From: JBOHDX01 sp050700835
Lineage (GTDB): Bacteria > Actinomycetota > Actinomycetes > Propionibacteriales > Nocardioidaceae
DNA length: 32,628 bases
Assembly: GCA_050700835.1 (NCBI GenBank)
Contig: JBOHDX010000097.1
Location: 1-32,628, forward strand
Direction of reading: 5' to 3'
Positions within the stretch are counted from its first letter, which is position 1; each line of letters begins with the position of its first letter. Both the position numbers and the translations under genes were made by a program. The notes beneath the pieces were generated by a model. It was not told where the DNA came from. It saw nothing but the letters and a program-made list of their open reading frames with translations, and made no database searches. Positions 15,535 through 23,525 of this stretch are shown in pieces.

Positions 15535-16215
15535 TCAGACCAGGCCGGCGTCGTGCACGACGAGGGCGACTTGGACCCGGTTCGTCGCGTCGAGCTTCAT
15601 CAGCAGGCGTGAGACGTGCGCCTTCACGGTCGCCACGCTCATCGACAGCTCCGAGGCGATCTCCGCGTTGGCCTTGCCCTGGCCCACGGCCACCGCGACC
15701 TCGCGCTCGCGCTCGGTGAGGGCGTCGAGCCGGGTACGTGCGGCAGCACCGGTGCCCGACGGTGCGGAGACGACCTGGCGGATCAGGGACGCCGTGACGC
15801 TCGGCGACAGCATGGGCTCACCGTTCGCGACCCGGTGCACGGCGTCGACGATCTCCGCAGGAGGGGTGTCCTTCAGGAGGAAGCCGCTGGCGCCCGCGGC
15901 GAGCGCCTGCATCACCTGGTCGTCGGCGTCGAAGGTGGTGAGGACGATGACCTGCGGGCGGTGTGGTCCGGCCAGGATCCGCGAGGTCGCGGTGATTCCG
16001 TCCATCCGCGGCATCCGGATGTCCATCAGGACCAGGTGCGGCTTCAGCCGCGAGACGGTCGCCAGCGCGGCCAGTCCGTCCGACGCCTCGCCGACCACCT
16101 CCACGTCGGGCGAGCCTCCCAGGATCATCGACAGGCCGCGGCGTACCAGCGCGTCGTCGTCCACGATCAGGATCCGGATGCGGGAGTCCTGGACCGAGAC
16201 GTTCTCCTCGCTCAC
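15535..16215 (-). CDS. NarL/LuxR-type response regulator
   Basis: A 226-residue regulator. The receiver domain (residues 13-130) has the acidic pocket VDDD, the phospho-acceptor Asp65 in LVLMDIRMPRMDG, TTF and the Lys in LLKDTP. A LuxR-type helix-turn-helix fills the C-terminus (LTEREREVAVAVGQGKANAE, then IASELSMSVATVKAHVSRLL). The GTG at 16215 overlaps the kinase stop as GTGA and is preferred; a GTG at 16224 is also in frame. It should be phosphorylated by the adjacent kinase and probably regulates the divergent ABC exporter, as in many DesKR/LiaSR-like pairs; that target is inference. Confidence 0.88.
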   Translation of the reverse strand: MSEENVSVQDSRIRILIVDDDALVRRGLSMILGGSPDVEVVGEASDGLAALATVSRLKPHLVLMDIRMPRMDGITATSRILAGPHRPQVIVLTTFDADDQVMQALAAGASGFLLKDTPPAEIVDAVHRVANGEPMLSPSVTASLIRQVVSAPSGTGAAARTRLDALTEREREVAVAVGQGKANAEIASELSMSVATVKAHVSRLLMKLDATNRVQVALVVHDAGLV

Positions 16216-17450
16216 GACGGCCACGGCAACCAGGCCGTGAGCACGAAGCGGTCGTCCCGCTCCAGATGCTCGATGCGGCCGCCCGCGAGGGCAGCCCGCT
16301 CACCCAGCCCGAGCAACCCGTTGCCGCTGCCGGGGATGCTCGCCCCGTTGACCGGACCGCCCATGCGCAGCGGGTTGTCGACACACACCAGCAGGTCGTG
16401 ACCCGGCTGCCCGTCGACCCGCACGCGCACCCGGGTTCCGGGGGCGTGCTTGCGGGCGTTGGTGAGCCCCTCCTGCACGATCCGGTACGCCGCGCGGCCG
16501 ATGCTGTCCGGGGCGACGTCGTCGGGCAGGTCGGCCGACCAGTCCACCTTCATGCCGGCATTGCGTGCCTCGTCGACCAAGGCCGGGAGGTCGCGCAGCG
16601 TCGGCTGTGGAGGCGCGGGGGTCTGACCGCCGGGACCTTCGCGGAGGACCCCGATCACCTCACGGAGGTCGTGCAGCGCCTCGTGCGCGTTGGTCGAGAT
16701 GATGTCGGCCGACGCGGCGATCTCCTCGCGGGACAGGTCGTGGCGATAGCTCAACGCGCCCGCGTGCATGCAGACCAGCGAGATGCGGTGCGCAAGGACA
16801 TCGTGCATCTCCCGCGCGATCCTGGCCCGCTCCGCATCCCGGGCACGGGCCACCCGCAATGCTTGCTCGCTCTCGGCACGTTCGGCGCGTTCGCGCAGCG
16901 ATGCCAGCAGGTCACGGCGGGCGCCGATGTACATCCCCCAGCCCATCGCCCCGGTCAGCACCACAACCAGGATCAGCAGGTGAACCCACCAGACGACTCC
17001 GGGTGACGGTTCGAGGGCGAAGAAGACCATCCCGGCGACCATGTGCAGCACGCCGACCAGAACGATGGCCGGAATTCGCCGGTAGATCGCCACGGTCACC
17101 AGGACGACGCCCACGGCACCGCCGGCGGACTGCGAAAGGGCCGTGGCCGGCAGCAGCGTCAGCGCGATCAAGATCGGGGCTCGATGGCGCATCGGCAGCA
17201 CCGCCATCGACGCCGCGCCGATCCCGAGGTCGACCCAGAACAACGTCGGCGACTGGTCGTACTGGCGCGACGCCTGGGCCCACCACTCGAGCAACCCGAC
17301 GACCAGAGCGGCTAGCCAGATCGCCGGCTCGCGCCACCGGGGTCGCGTCGCGCACGTCGTCCGATCGCGCGCGGGCCGCCCCAGTGTCCCGATCCAGGAC
17401 GAGGGCGAATCAGGCGGCGCCGCGGCCGCAGCGCTGACGGACTGGTCCAC
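16212..17450 (-). CDS. NarL-family sensor histidine kinase
   Basis: About 412 residues from the GTG at 17450; the start is uncertain because no ribosome site stands out and the frame stays open further upstream into the ABC gene on the other strand. Five or so hydrophobic helices run from residues 41 to 175, with only short external loops, suggesting intramembrane or envelope sensing. A linker coiled coil (LRERAERAESEQALRVARAR) leads to the HisKA_3 box with His216 in REMHDVLAHRISL. The ATPase domain shows YRIVQEGLTNARKHAPG and GNGLLGLGERAALAGG. It phosphorylates the downstream regulator. Confidence 0.85.
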   Translation of the reverse strand: MDQSVSAAAAAPPDSPSSWIGTLGRPARDRTTCATRPRWREPAIWLAALVVGLLEWWAQASRQYDQSPTLFWVDLGIGAASMAVLPMRHRAPILIALTLLPATALSQSAGGAVGVVLVTVAIYRRIPAIVLVGVLHMVAGMVFFALEPSPGVVWWVHLLILVVVLTGAMGWGMYIGARRDLLASLRERAERAESEQALRVARARDAERARIAREMHDVLAHRISLVCMHAGALSYRHDLSREEIAASADIISTNAHEALHDLREVIGVLREGPGGQTPAPPQPTLRDLPALVDEARNAGMKVDWSADLPDDVAPDSIGRAAYRIVQEGLTNARKHAPGTRVRVRVDGQPGHDLLVCVDNPLRMGGPVNGASIPGSGNGLLGLGERAALAGGRIEHLERDDRFVLTAWLPWPS

Positions 17451-17582
17451 GTCGATCGAGGTTACGGCACCCTCTTGGTCGGCATCCACATCCGAAAGTC
17501 GACCCACGACCCCTACTTCGGTCGAAGCAGTTCGAGACCACAGGCCGATGTGGCCGATCGCGATTCGGGACAGCCTGGACAC

Positions 17583-18482
17583 ATGATTGCTGTCGAAGGA
17601 CTCACGAAGCGCTACGGCGGCTTCCTCGCCGTCGATGACGTCACGTTCAGGTGTCAGCCGGGGACCGTCACCGGGTTCCTGGGGCCCAACGGAGCCGGCA
17701 AGTCCACCACGATGCGGATGATCTGTGGACTGACGCCGCCGACCAGGGGTACGGCCACCGTCGGCGGCGTGTCGTACGCAGACCTTCCCAACCCCGGTAT
17801 CGACGTCGGCGTCCTGCTGGACGCGTCGGCCCAGCACGCGGGTCGGACCGGTCGCGAGATCTTGACCCTCGGCGCCATGACGATGGGGTTGCCGGGTGCG
17901 CGGGTGGACGAGCTGCTCGAGCTCGTCGGGCTCACGCAGGCCGAGGCGAAGCGCCGGGTCCGCAACTACTCACTCGGCATGCGTCAGCGGCTGGGTATCG
18001 CGCACGCTCTGCTCGGCGACCCGCAGATCCTGGTCCTGGACGAGCCGGCCAACGGACTGGACCCGGCCGGCATCTACTGGATGCGGGGCTTGCTTCGCAA
18101 CTACGCCGACCGCGGCGGCACTGTGCTGCTGTCCTCGCACCTGCTGCACGAGGTCGAGGTGATCGCCGACGAGCTGGTGGTCATCGGCCGCGGGCGGATC
18201 GTCGCGCAGGGGACCAAGTCAGATCTGCTCACCGCTGCAGGCACCTTCGTCCGGGGCCTCGACGGCGACGCCCTGGCAGCCGCGCTGGTGGAGGCCGGCA
18301 TCTCCGCCCACGCGATGCCGTCCGGCGGTCTGCGCACTGATGCCGCCCCGGAGGAAGTCGGTCGAGCCGCCGCCAAGGCGGGTGCCGTCCTGGTCGAGCT
18401 GCGGCCCGCCGATGGCGCCGGTCTCGAGGAGATGTTCCTGACCCTCACCGCCGAGGACGCACGAGAGGAAGTCGCCGTATGA
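17583..18482 (+). CDS. ABC exporter ATPase
   Basis: A 299-residue ATPase starting at the ATG at 17583. Walker A is GPNGAGKS near residue 34, the signature is the NYSLGMRQRLG variant, Walker B is ILVLDEPANGLDP and the switch His is in SSHLLHEVE. This is the DrrA/BcrA-like group that partners a separate membrane protein, here the next gene, with an ATGA overlap. Such pairs export lipids, antibiotics or peptides; the cargo here is unknown. It is divergent from the two-component genes, which probably control it. Confidence 0.85.
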   Translation: MIAVEGLTKRYGGFLAVDDVTFRCQPGTVTGFLGPNGAGKSTTMRMICGLTPPTRGTATVGGVSYADLPNPGIDVGVLLDASAQHAGRTGREILTLGAMTMGLPGARVDELLELVGLTQAEAKRRVRNYSLGMRQRLGIAHALLGDPQILVLDEPANGLDPAGIYWMRGLLRNYADRGGTVLLSSHLLHEVEVIADELVVIGRGRIVAQGTKSDLLTAAGTFVRGLDGDALAAALVEAGISAHAMPSGGLRTDAAPEEVGRAAAKAGAVLVELRPADGAGLEEMFLTLTAEDAREEVAV

Positions 18483-19264
18483 GCGCCCCCACCAGCACCG
18501 TCCCGACCCTGTCGACCGATCGGCGGAGCCGGCCCTCGATGGCCACGCTGACCAAGATCGAGCTGCGCAAGTCCTGGGACACTCGCGCCGGCATGTGGCT
18601 GCTGATCGCCATCGCCGGGCTGACGGCGTTGATCATCGTGGTCGCACTGATCACAGCATCGTCCTCGGATGAGACCTGGGACAACTTCTTCGGCATCCCG
18701 TCGATCGTCCAGGCGTTCCTGCTGCCGGTGCTCGGCATCCTGCTGGTGACCAGCGAGTGGTCGCAGCGGACAGGGCTGACCACCTTCACGCTGGTGCCGC
18801 TACGGGCCCGGATCATCCAGGCCAAGGCCAGCGCGGCCGTGCTGCTGGCGCTGGCGGCCGTGGTGTTCGCAGGGATCGTGGGGGCGGTAGTCAACCTGCT
18901 CGGGATCGCCACCGGCGGGTCCGGAGACTGGAACCTCACGAGCGGTCACTTCGGCGGCATCGCGCTGCTACAGGTCGTCAACATCATGCAGGGTGTCGCG
19001 TTCGGGATGTTGTTCCTCAACTCGGCCGCGGCGATCGTCGTCTTCTACCTGCTGCCGATCGCCTGGTCGATCCTGACCAACGTCGTGACCTCTTTGCACG
19101 GGGTCCGCGACTGGCTCGACCTGGGCACCACCAGCAATCCGCTGTCCAACGGCGATCGCATGGACGTTACCCAGTGGGCGCAGCTGGGCACGTCAGTGCT
19201 CGTCTGGGTCGCGCTGCCGTTGGCGGTCGGGATCTGGCGACTGCTGCGCAGCGAGGTGAAGTAG
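18479..19264 (+). CDS. ABC-2-type exporter permease
   Basis: A 261-residue membrane protein with about six hydrophobic helices, for example MWLLIAIAGLTALIIVVALI near the start and SVLVWVALPLAVGIWRLL at the end. After the first helix comes a short loop and then QAFLLPVLGILLVTSEWSQR, an arrangement seen in ABC-2 permeases. It forms the translocation unit with the preceding ATPase. The gene ends before a tandem repeat and a strong hairpin. Confidence 0.8.
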   Translation: MSAPTSTVPTLSTDRRSRPSMATLTKIELRKSWDTRAGMWLLIAIAGLTALIIVVALITASSSDETWDNFFGIPSIVQAFLLPVLGILLVTSEWSQRTGLTTFTLVPLRARIIQAKASAAVLLALAAVVFAGIVGAVVNLLGIATGGSGDWNLTSGHFGGIALLQVVNIMQGVAFGMLFLNSAAAIVVFYLLPIAWSILTNVVTSLHGVRDWLDLGTTSNPLSNGDRMDVTQWAQLGTSVLVWVALPLAVGIWRLLRSEVK

Positions 19265-19300
19265 CCGGCACGTTCCCGTCCGGGTTGGGCACCTTGGCCG

Positions 19301-19350
19301 AGAGCGGGGGCGCAGAGCGGGGGCGCAGAGCGGGGGCCCAGAGCGGGGGA
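19301..19350. repeat. 13-bp tandem repeat, nearly 4 copies
   Basis: The unit AGAGCGGGGGCGC occurs twice exactly, then with one change (GCCC), then as a partial AGAGCGGGGGA. It sits just before the terminator between the convergent permease and gabT genes. Confidence 0.85.
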
Positions 19351-19357
19351 AGCAGCA

Positions 19358-19396
19358 CACGGGAGCGGCCGGCACGGGGGTGCGGCCGCTCCCGTG
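19358..19396. terminator. Strong bidirectional hairpin terminator
   Basis: A perfect 14-bp stem (CACGGGAGCGGCCG with CGGCCGCTCCCGTG) closes an 11-base loop and is followed by CTTTCC. It lies between convergent genes and ends 13 bp from the gabT stop, so it can serve both strands. Confidence 0.75.
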
Positions 19397-19409
19397 CTTT
19401 CCGTCCGGA

Positions 19410-20753
19410 TCAGCCAGTCAGCGACTTCTCGAGCACGTCGAGCCCCTCCACCAGCAGGGCCTCCGGGATAACCAGCGGCGGCAGGAACCGCAGGACGTTT
19501 CCGAAGGTGCCGCAGGTGAGGGTGAGCACACCCTGCTGGTGACAGGCGGCCGCCAACGCACCGGCGGCAGCGGCGTCCGGCCGCTTGGTGCCCGGCTGGA
19601 CCATCTCGATCGCGACCATGGCGCCACGGCCGCGCACGTCGCCGATCTGGTCGAACCGGTTCGCGAGGTCGCGCAGACGGGGCAGCATCACGTCGCCGAT
19701 CCGCCGGGCCTTGTTGACGAGATCCTCCTCGCGCATGGTGGCGATGGAACCGAGGGCTGCGGCGCAGGCGACGGGGTTGCCGCCGTACGTACCCCCAAGG
19801 CCGCCCTTGTGCGCCGCATCCATGATCTCGGCCCGGCCAGTGACCGCCGCCAACGGCAGGCCCCCGGCGATGCCCTTGGCAGTCGTCACGACATCAGGCA
19901 CGACACCCTCGTGGTCGCAGGCGAACCAGTCGCCGGTGCGGCAGAAGCCGGACTGGATCTCGTCGGCCACGAAGACGACGCCGTTGTCCCGACACCAGGC
20001 CGCGATGGCAGGCAGGAAGCCGTCGGCAGGCACCACGAAACCACCCTCGCCCTGGATCGGCTCGATCACGCAACAGGCGAGGTTTCCGGTGCCGATCTGG
20101 CTCTCCATGATCCCGATGGCGCGCGCTGCCGCCTGCTCGCCGGTGATGTCGGTCGGCTCGCGGAACGGGTACGACATCGGCAGCCGGTAGACCTCGGCGG
20201 CGAACGGCCCGAACCCGTGCTTGTAGGGCATGTTCTTGGCAGTCATCGCCATCGTGAGGTTGGTGCGGCCGTGATAGGCGTGGTCGAACACCGCGACCGC
20301 GTCCCGACCGGTGAAGGTGCGGGCGATCTTGACGGCGTTCTCGACGGCCTCCGCACCGGAGTTGAACAGCGCCGACTTCTTGGCGTGGTCGCCCGGGGTC
20401 AGGTCGGCCAACGCCTCGCACACCTCGATGTAGCCCTCGTACGGCGTGACCATGAAACAGGTGTGGGTGAACGCGTCGACCTGCGCATGCACTCGGTCCG
20501 CGACCCGCGGGGCCGCGTTGCCGACGCCGGTCACGGCGATGCCGGAGGCGAGGTCGATCAGCGAGTTCCCGTCCACGTCGACGAGGACACCGCCGCCGGC
20601 CGCCGAGATGAACACCGGCAACGTGGTGCCGACGCCGGCCGCGACGGTCGCGTCCCGGCGGCTCATCAATGCGCGGGACCTCGGCCCGGGGATCTCGGTG
20701 ACGATGCGGCGCTCCTGCGGCAACGACGGGCCGCCCTTGCTCAACTGGGTCAT
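19410..20753 (-). CDS. gabT: 4-aminobutyrate aminotransferase
   Basis: A 447-residue class III PLP enzyme. The typical GabT N-terminus (ERRIVTEIPGPRS) supports the ATG at 20753. Seen are FNSGAEAVENAVKIAR, the cofactor Asp in VFVADEIQSGFCRTG, and the Schiff-base Lys in TTAKGIAGGLPLAAV. It converts GABA plus 2-oxoglutarate to succinate semialdehyde and glutamate, the step after the aldehyde dehydrogenase of the polyamine locus. No ribosome site precedes the ATG: a TAGCGT -10-like box ends seven bases before it, so the mRNA may be leaderless. Two copies of the shared palindrome overlap this promoter. Confidence 0.9.
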   Translation of the reverse strand: MTQLSKGGPSLPQERRIVTEIPGPRSRALMSRRDATVAAGVGTTLPVFISAAGGGVLVDVDGNSLIDLASGIAVTGVGNAAPRVADRVHAQVDAFTHTCFMVTPYEGYIEVCEALADLTPGDHAKKSALFNSGAEAVENAVKIARTFTGRDAVAVFDHAYHGRTNLTMAMTAKNMPYKHGFGPFAAEVYRLPMSYPFREPTDITGEQAAARAIGIMESQIGTGNLACCVIEPIQGEGGFVVPADGFLPAIAAWCRDNGVVFVADEIQSGFCRTGDWFACDHEGVVPDVVTTAKGIAGGLPLAAVTGRAEIMDAAHKGGLGGTYGGNPVACAAALGSIATMREEDLVNKARRIGDVMLPRLRDLANRFDQIGDVRGRGAMVAIEMVQPGTKRPDAAAAGALAAACHQQGVLTLTCGTFGNVLRFLPPLVIPEALLVEGLDVLEKSLTG

Positions 20754-20756
20754 GCG

Positions 20757-20773
20757 GCAACGCTATCCGTTGC
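20757..20773. promoter_or_regulatory. Shared palindromic operator, copy 4
   Basis: GCAACGCTATCCGTTGC lies 3 bp upstream of the gabT ATG and covers the likely -10 box. With three following bases it contains ATCCGTTGCACAGC, identical (inverted) to the aminotransferase/agmatinase site. Confidence 0.55.
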
Positions 20774-20787
20774 ACAGCCGGATGACA

Positions 20788-20804
20788 CCTACGGATTCCG
20801 TCGC
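20788..20804. promoter_or_regulatory. Shared palindromic operator, copy 5
   Basis: CCTACGGATTCCGTCGC has the perfect core ACGGA T TCCGT. Its distance from copy 4 places it near the -35 region of gabT. Confidence 0.5.
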
Positions 20805-20868
20805 ATTCGTGGGCTGGCAGTCGGTCACCTGCGGCCACCGGTGGAGCCGGTGATGGGAGACTCGGGTC

Positions 20869-22119
20869 ATGCCCGCGTTCTTCGTGACCAGCCGGACCGA
20901 CCGGCGCGATGTCGTCGTGCTGGGGTCCACGGGATCGATCGGGACCCAGGCACTCGACGTCGTCGCGCACGCGCCCGAACGGTTCCGGGTAGTGGGACTC
21001 GCCGCCGGCGGCAGCGACCCGCGGCTGCTCGCCGAGCAGGCGCTCGCGCATGAGGTCGACGTGGTCGCGGTGGCGCGCGCCGGCGCGGCCCAGGACGTCC
21101 AGCTTGCGTTGTACGCCGAGGCGCAGCGCCGCGGCTGGTCGGCCGGCGACATGCGGCTGCCGCGGCTGCTCACCGGGCCGACCGCAGCGTCCCAGCTGGC
21201 CGACGTGCCCTGCGACGTGTTCCTGAACGGCATCACCGGGGCCGTGGGTCTGGCGCCCACGCTGGCAGCCCTCGCTGCCGGGCGTACCGTCGCGCTGGCC
21301 AACAAGGAGTCGCTGATCATCGGAGGGCCCCTGGTCAAGCAGGCCGCCAAGCCGGGGCAGCTGGTCCCGGTCGACTCCGAGCACTCCGCGCTGGCCCAAG
21401 CCTTGCGTGGCGAGGACCCTCGCGGCGTGGCCCGCCTCGTCGTGACCGCCAGCGGAGGCCCGTTCCGAGGTCGCTCGCGGGTCGAGATGACCGACGTGAC
21501 CCCCGAGATGGCCATGGCACACCCCACCTGGGACATGGGTCCGGTGATCACCATCAACTCAGCCACCCTGATGAACAAGGGACTGGAGGTGATCGAGGCT
21601 CACCTGTTGTTCGACGTACCGTTCGAGCGCATACACGTCGTCGTGCACCCCCAGTCGCTCGTGCACTCGATGGTTGAGTTCGTGGACGGATCGACGATGG
21701 CGCAGGCCTCTCCGCCCGACATGCGGCTGCCGATCGCGCTCGCCCTGGCCTGGCCCGAACGGCTCCCGGGGGCCGCGCGGGCGTGTGACTGGTCACGGCC
21801 GACGGCGTGGGAGTTCGAGCCCCTCGACGACGCTGCCTTCCCGGCAGTGGAGCTGGCCAGGCGGGCCGGCAGCCGCGGGGGGACCGCGCCGGCGGTGATG
21901 AACGCCGCAAACGAGGTCTGTGTCGAGGCGTTCCGGGAGGGCCGGCTCACCTTCCTCGGCATCGTCGACACCGTCGAGCAGGTCGTCGCGCGGCATCTCG
22001 CCGATTTTCGACCGGGCGGCGACGTACCCTCTGAAGAGGCGTCGTTGGGGATCGACGACGTCCTGGCTGCCGACGCCTGGGCGCGCGAGCGCGCCGGTGA
22101 GCTGATCGAGACGGGATGA
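20869..22119 (+). CDS. dxr: 1-deoxy-D-xylulose 5-phosphate reductoisomerase
   Basis: A 416-residue MEP-pathway enzyme that converts DXP to 2-C-methyl-D-erythritol 4-phosphate with NADPH. The dinucleotide loop is GSTGSIGTQALDV near residue 20; then come ANKESLIIGG, the metal and substrate motif VDSEHSALAQ, SGGPFRG and the flexible loop HPTWDMGPVITINSATLMNK. A GGGAGA site precedes the ATG at 20869. It is followed by the M50 protease and ispG, a conserved actinobacterial order, and is divergent from gabT. Confidence 0.95.
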   Translation: MPAFFVTSRTDRRDVVVLGSTGSIGTQALDVVAHAPERFRVVGLAAGGSDPRLLAEQALAHEVDVVAVARAGAAQDVQLALYAEAQRRGWSAGDMRLPRLLTGPTAASQLADVPCDVFLNGITGAVGLAPTLAALAAGRTVALANKESLIIGGPLVKQAAKPGQLVPVDSEHSALAQALRGEDPRGVARLVVTASGGPFRGRSRVEMTDVTPEMAMAHPTWDMGPVITINSATLMNKGLEVIEAHLLFDVPFERIHVVVHPQSLVHSMVEFVDGSTMAQASPPDMRLPIALALAWPERLPGAARACDWSRPTAWEFEPLDDAAFPAVELARRAGSRGGTAPAVMNAANEVCVEAFREGRLTFLGIVDTVEQVVARHLADFRPGGDVPSEEASLGIDDVLAADAWARERAGELIETG

Positions 22120-22162
22120 CCGACACCATGCACATCCGGGGGAGCACCAGAAGGGCCACACC

Positions 22163-23476
22163 ATGGATGCGCTGATCTACGCCTTGGGCGTGATTGCGTT
22201 CTTCCTCGGGCTGCTGGTGTCGATCGCCCTGCACGAGGTCGGCCACATGGTCCCGGCCAAGAAGTTCGGCGTGAAGGTGACGCAGTACTTCGTGGGGTTC
22301 GGCAAGACCGTCTGGTCGTTCAGGCGAGGCGAGACCGAATACGGCATCAAGGCCTTCCCGCTCGGTGGCTACGTCAAGCTCGTGGGGATGCTGCCACCGG
22401 ACAAGTCCGTCGACTCCGCCGGCAATCCGGTGCAGCGCGTACGCGCGTCCAACACCGGGATGTTCACCCAGCTCATCTCCGACGCCCGCGCCGCGGAGTA
22501 CGACAACGTGCTCCCCGGCGAGGAGGACCGGCTCTTCTATCGCAAGCCCTGGTGGCAGAAGCTGATCGTGATGTCCGGTGGCCCGCTGGTCAACGTGTTC
22601 ATCGCGATCGCACTGTTCAGCATCGTGATCATGGGCTTCGGTCTCCCGAAGGCGACGACGACCGTGTCCGCCGTCTCGGACTGCGTGATCCCGGCGACCG
22701 CGAAGGTCCAGACCTGTCAGGCCGGTGACCCGGTGGCGCCGGCGCTGCAGGCGGGGCTCAAGCCCGGCGATGTGATCAGGTCGTTCAACGGCACCCCGAT
22801 CACGTCGTGGGGTCAGCTGACTGGGCTGATCCGGGACAACAACAACGGCTCCGCCGTGATCGGGATCAGCCGCGGCGGCCGGGCCATGACGCTGCACACC
22901 AACACCTTGGTGTCGTCGCGTCCCCAGTTGAACGACCCGAGCAAGGACACCAGGGTGGGCTTCCTTGGCGTCACCCCCACGGAGGTCAACCAGCGCGGCA
23001 ATCCGCTCACCGTGCTGTCGGTGATGTGGGACGACACTGTGGCCACCGGCGCCGCCATCGGGCATCTGCCGCAGAAGATGGTCGGCGTCTTTCAGGCCGC
23101 ATTCGGCGGCAAGCGCGACGCGAACAGCCCGGTCAGCGTGGTCGGCGCCAGCCGAGTCGCCGGCGAGGTCGTCTCCCAGCAGCAGGCGAGCTGGTCGGAC
23201 CGGATCGGCTTCGTGATCGGCCTGTTGGCGGCGTTGAACCTGTTCGTGGCGTTGTTCAACTTCATCCCGCTGTTGCCCCTCGACGGTGGTCACATCGCCG
23301 GTGCGCTGTGGGAGGCCGTCCGGCGAGGCGTCGCACGGCTGCGCAGCCGGCCCGATCCCGGCTACGTCGACGTCGCCAAGATGCTGCCCGTCGCCTACGC
23401 GGTCGCAGGGGTGCTGATGATCATGGGCGTTGTGCTGATCTACGCCGACATCGTCAACCCGGTCACGCTGAACTAA
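22163..23476 (+). CDS. Site-2 (M50) intramembrane metalloprotease, RseP/Rip1-like
   Basis: A 437-residue membrane protease. The zinc motif HEVGH (His24, Glu25, His28) is inside the first helix and the third ligand motif LDGGH lies near residue 375 in a C-terminal helix. A PDZ-like domain occupies the middle, with LQAGLKPGDVIRSFNGTPI. Such enzymes cut anti-sigma factors or other single-pass proteins within the membrane; Rip1 is the mycobacterial example. It lies between dxr and ispG, as in many Actinomycetota. Confidence 0.9.
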   Translation: MDALIYALGVIAFFLGLLVSIALHEVGHMVPAKKFGVKVTQYFVGFGKTVWSFRRGETEYGIKAFPLGGYVKLVGMLPPDKSVDSAGNPVQRVRASNTGMFTQLISDARAAEYDNVLPGEEDRLFYRKPWWQKLIVMSGGPLVNVFIAIALFSIVIMGFGLPKATTTVSAVSDCVIPATAKVQTCQAGDPVAPALQAGLKPGDVIRSFNGTPITSWGQLTGLIRDNNNGSAVIGISRGGRAMTLHTNTLVSSRPQLNDPSKDTRVGFLGVTPTEVNQRGNPLTVLSVMWDDTVATGAAIGHLPQKMVGVFQAAFGGKRDANSPVSVVGASRVAGEVVSQQQASWSDRIGFVIGLLAALNLFVALFNFIPLLPLDGGHIAGALWEAVRRGVARLRSRPDPGYVDVAKMLPVAYAVAGVLMIMGVVLIYADIVNPVTLN

Positions 23477-23525
23477 CGTGTTCGTCGTGAGCTGACGTGG
23501 TTCGCACCACCGGGAGAGGAGCTTG

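Noticed and set aside
19265..19300. Extra small gene between the exporter permease and gabT
   Set aside because: No start with coding character; the segment is only the repeat and terminator region.
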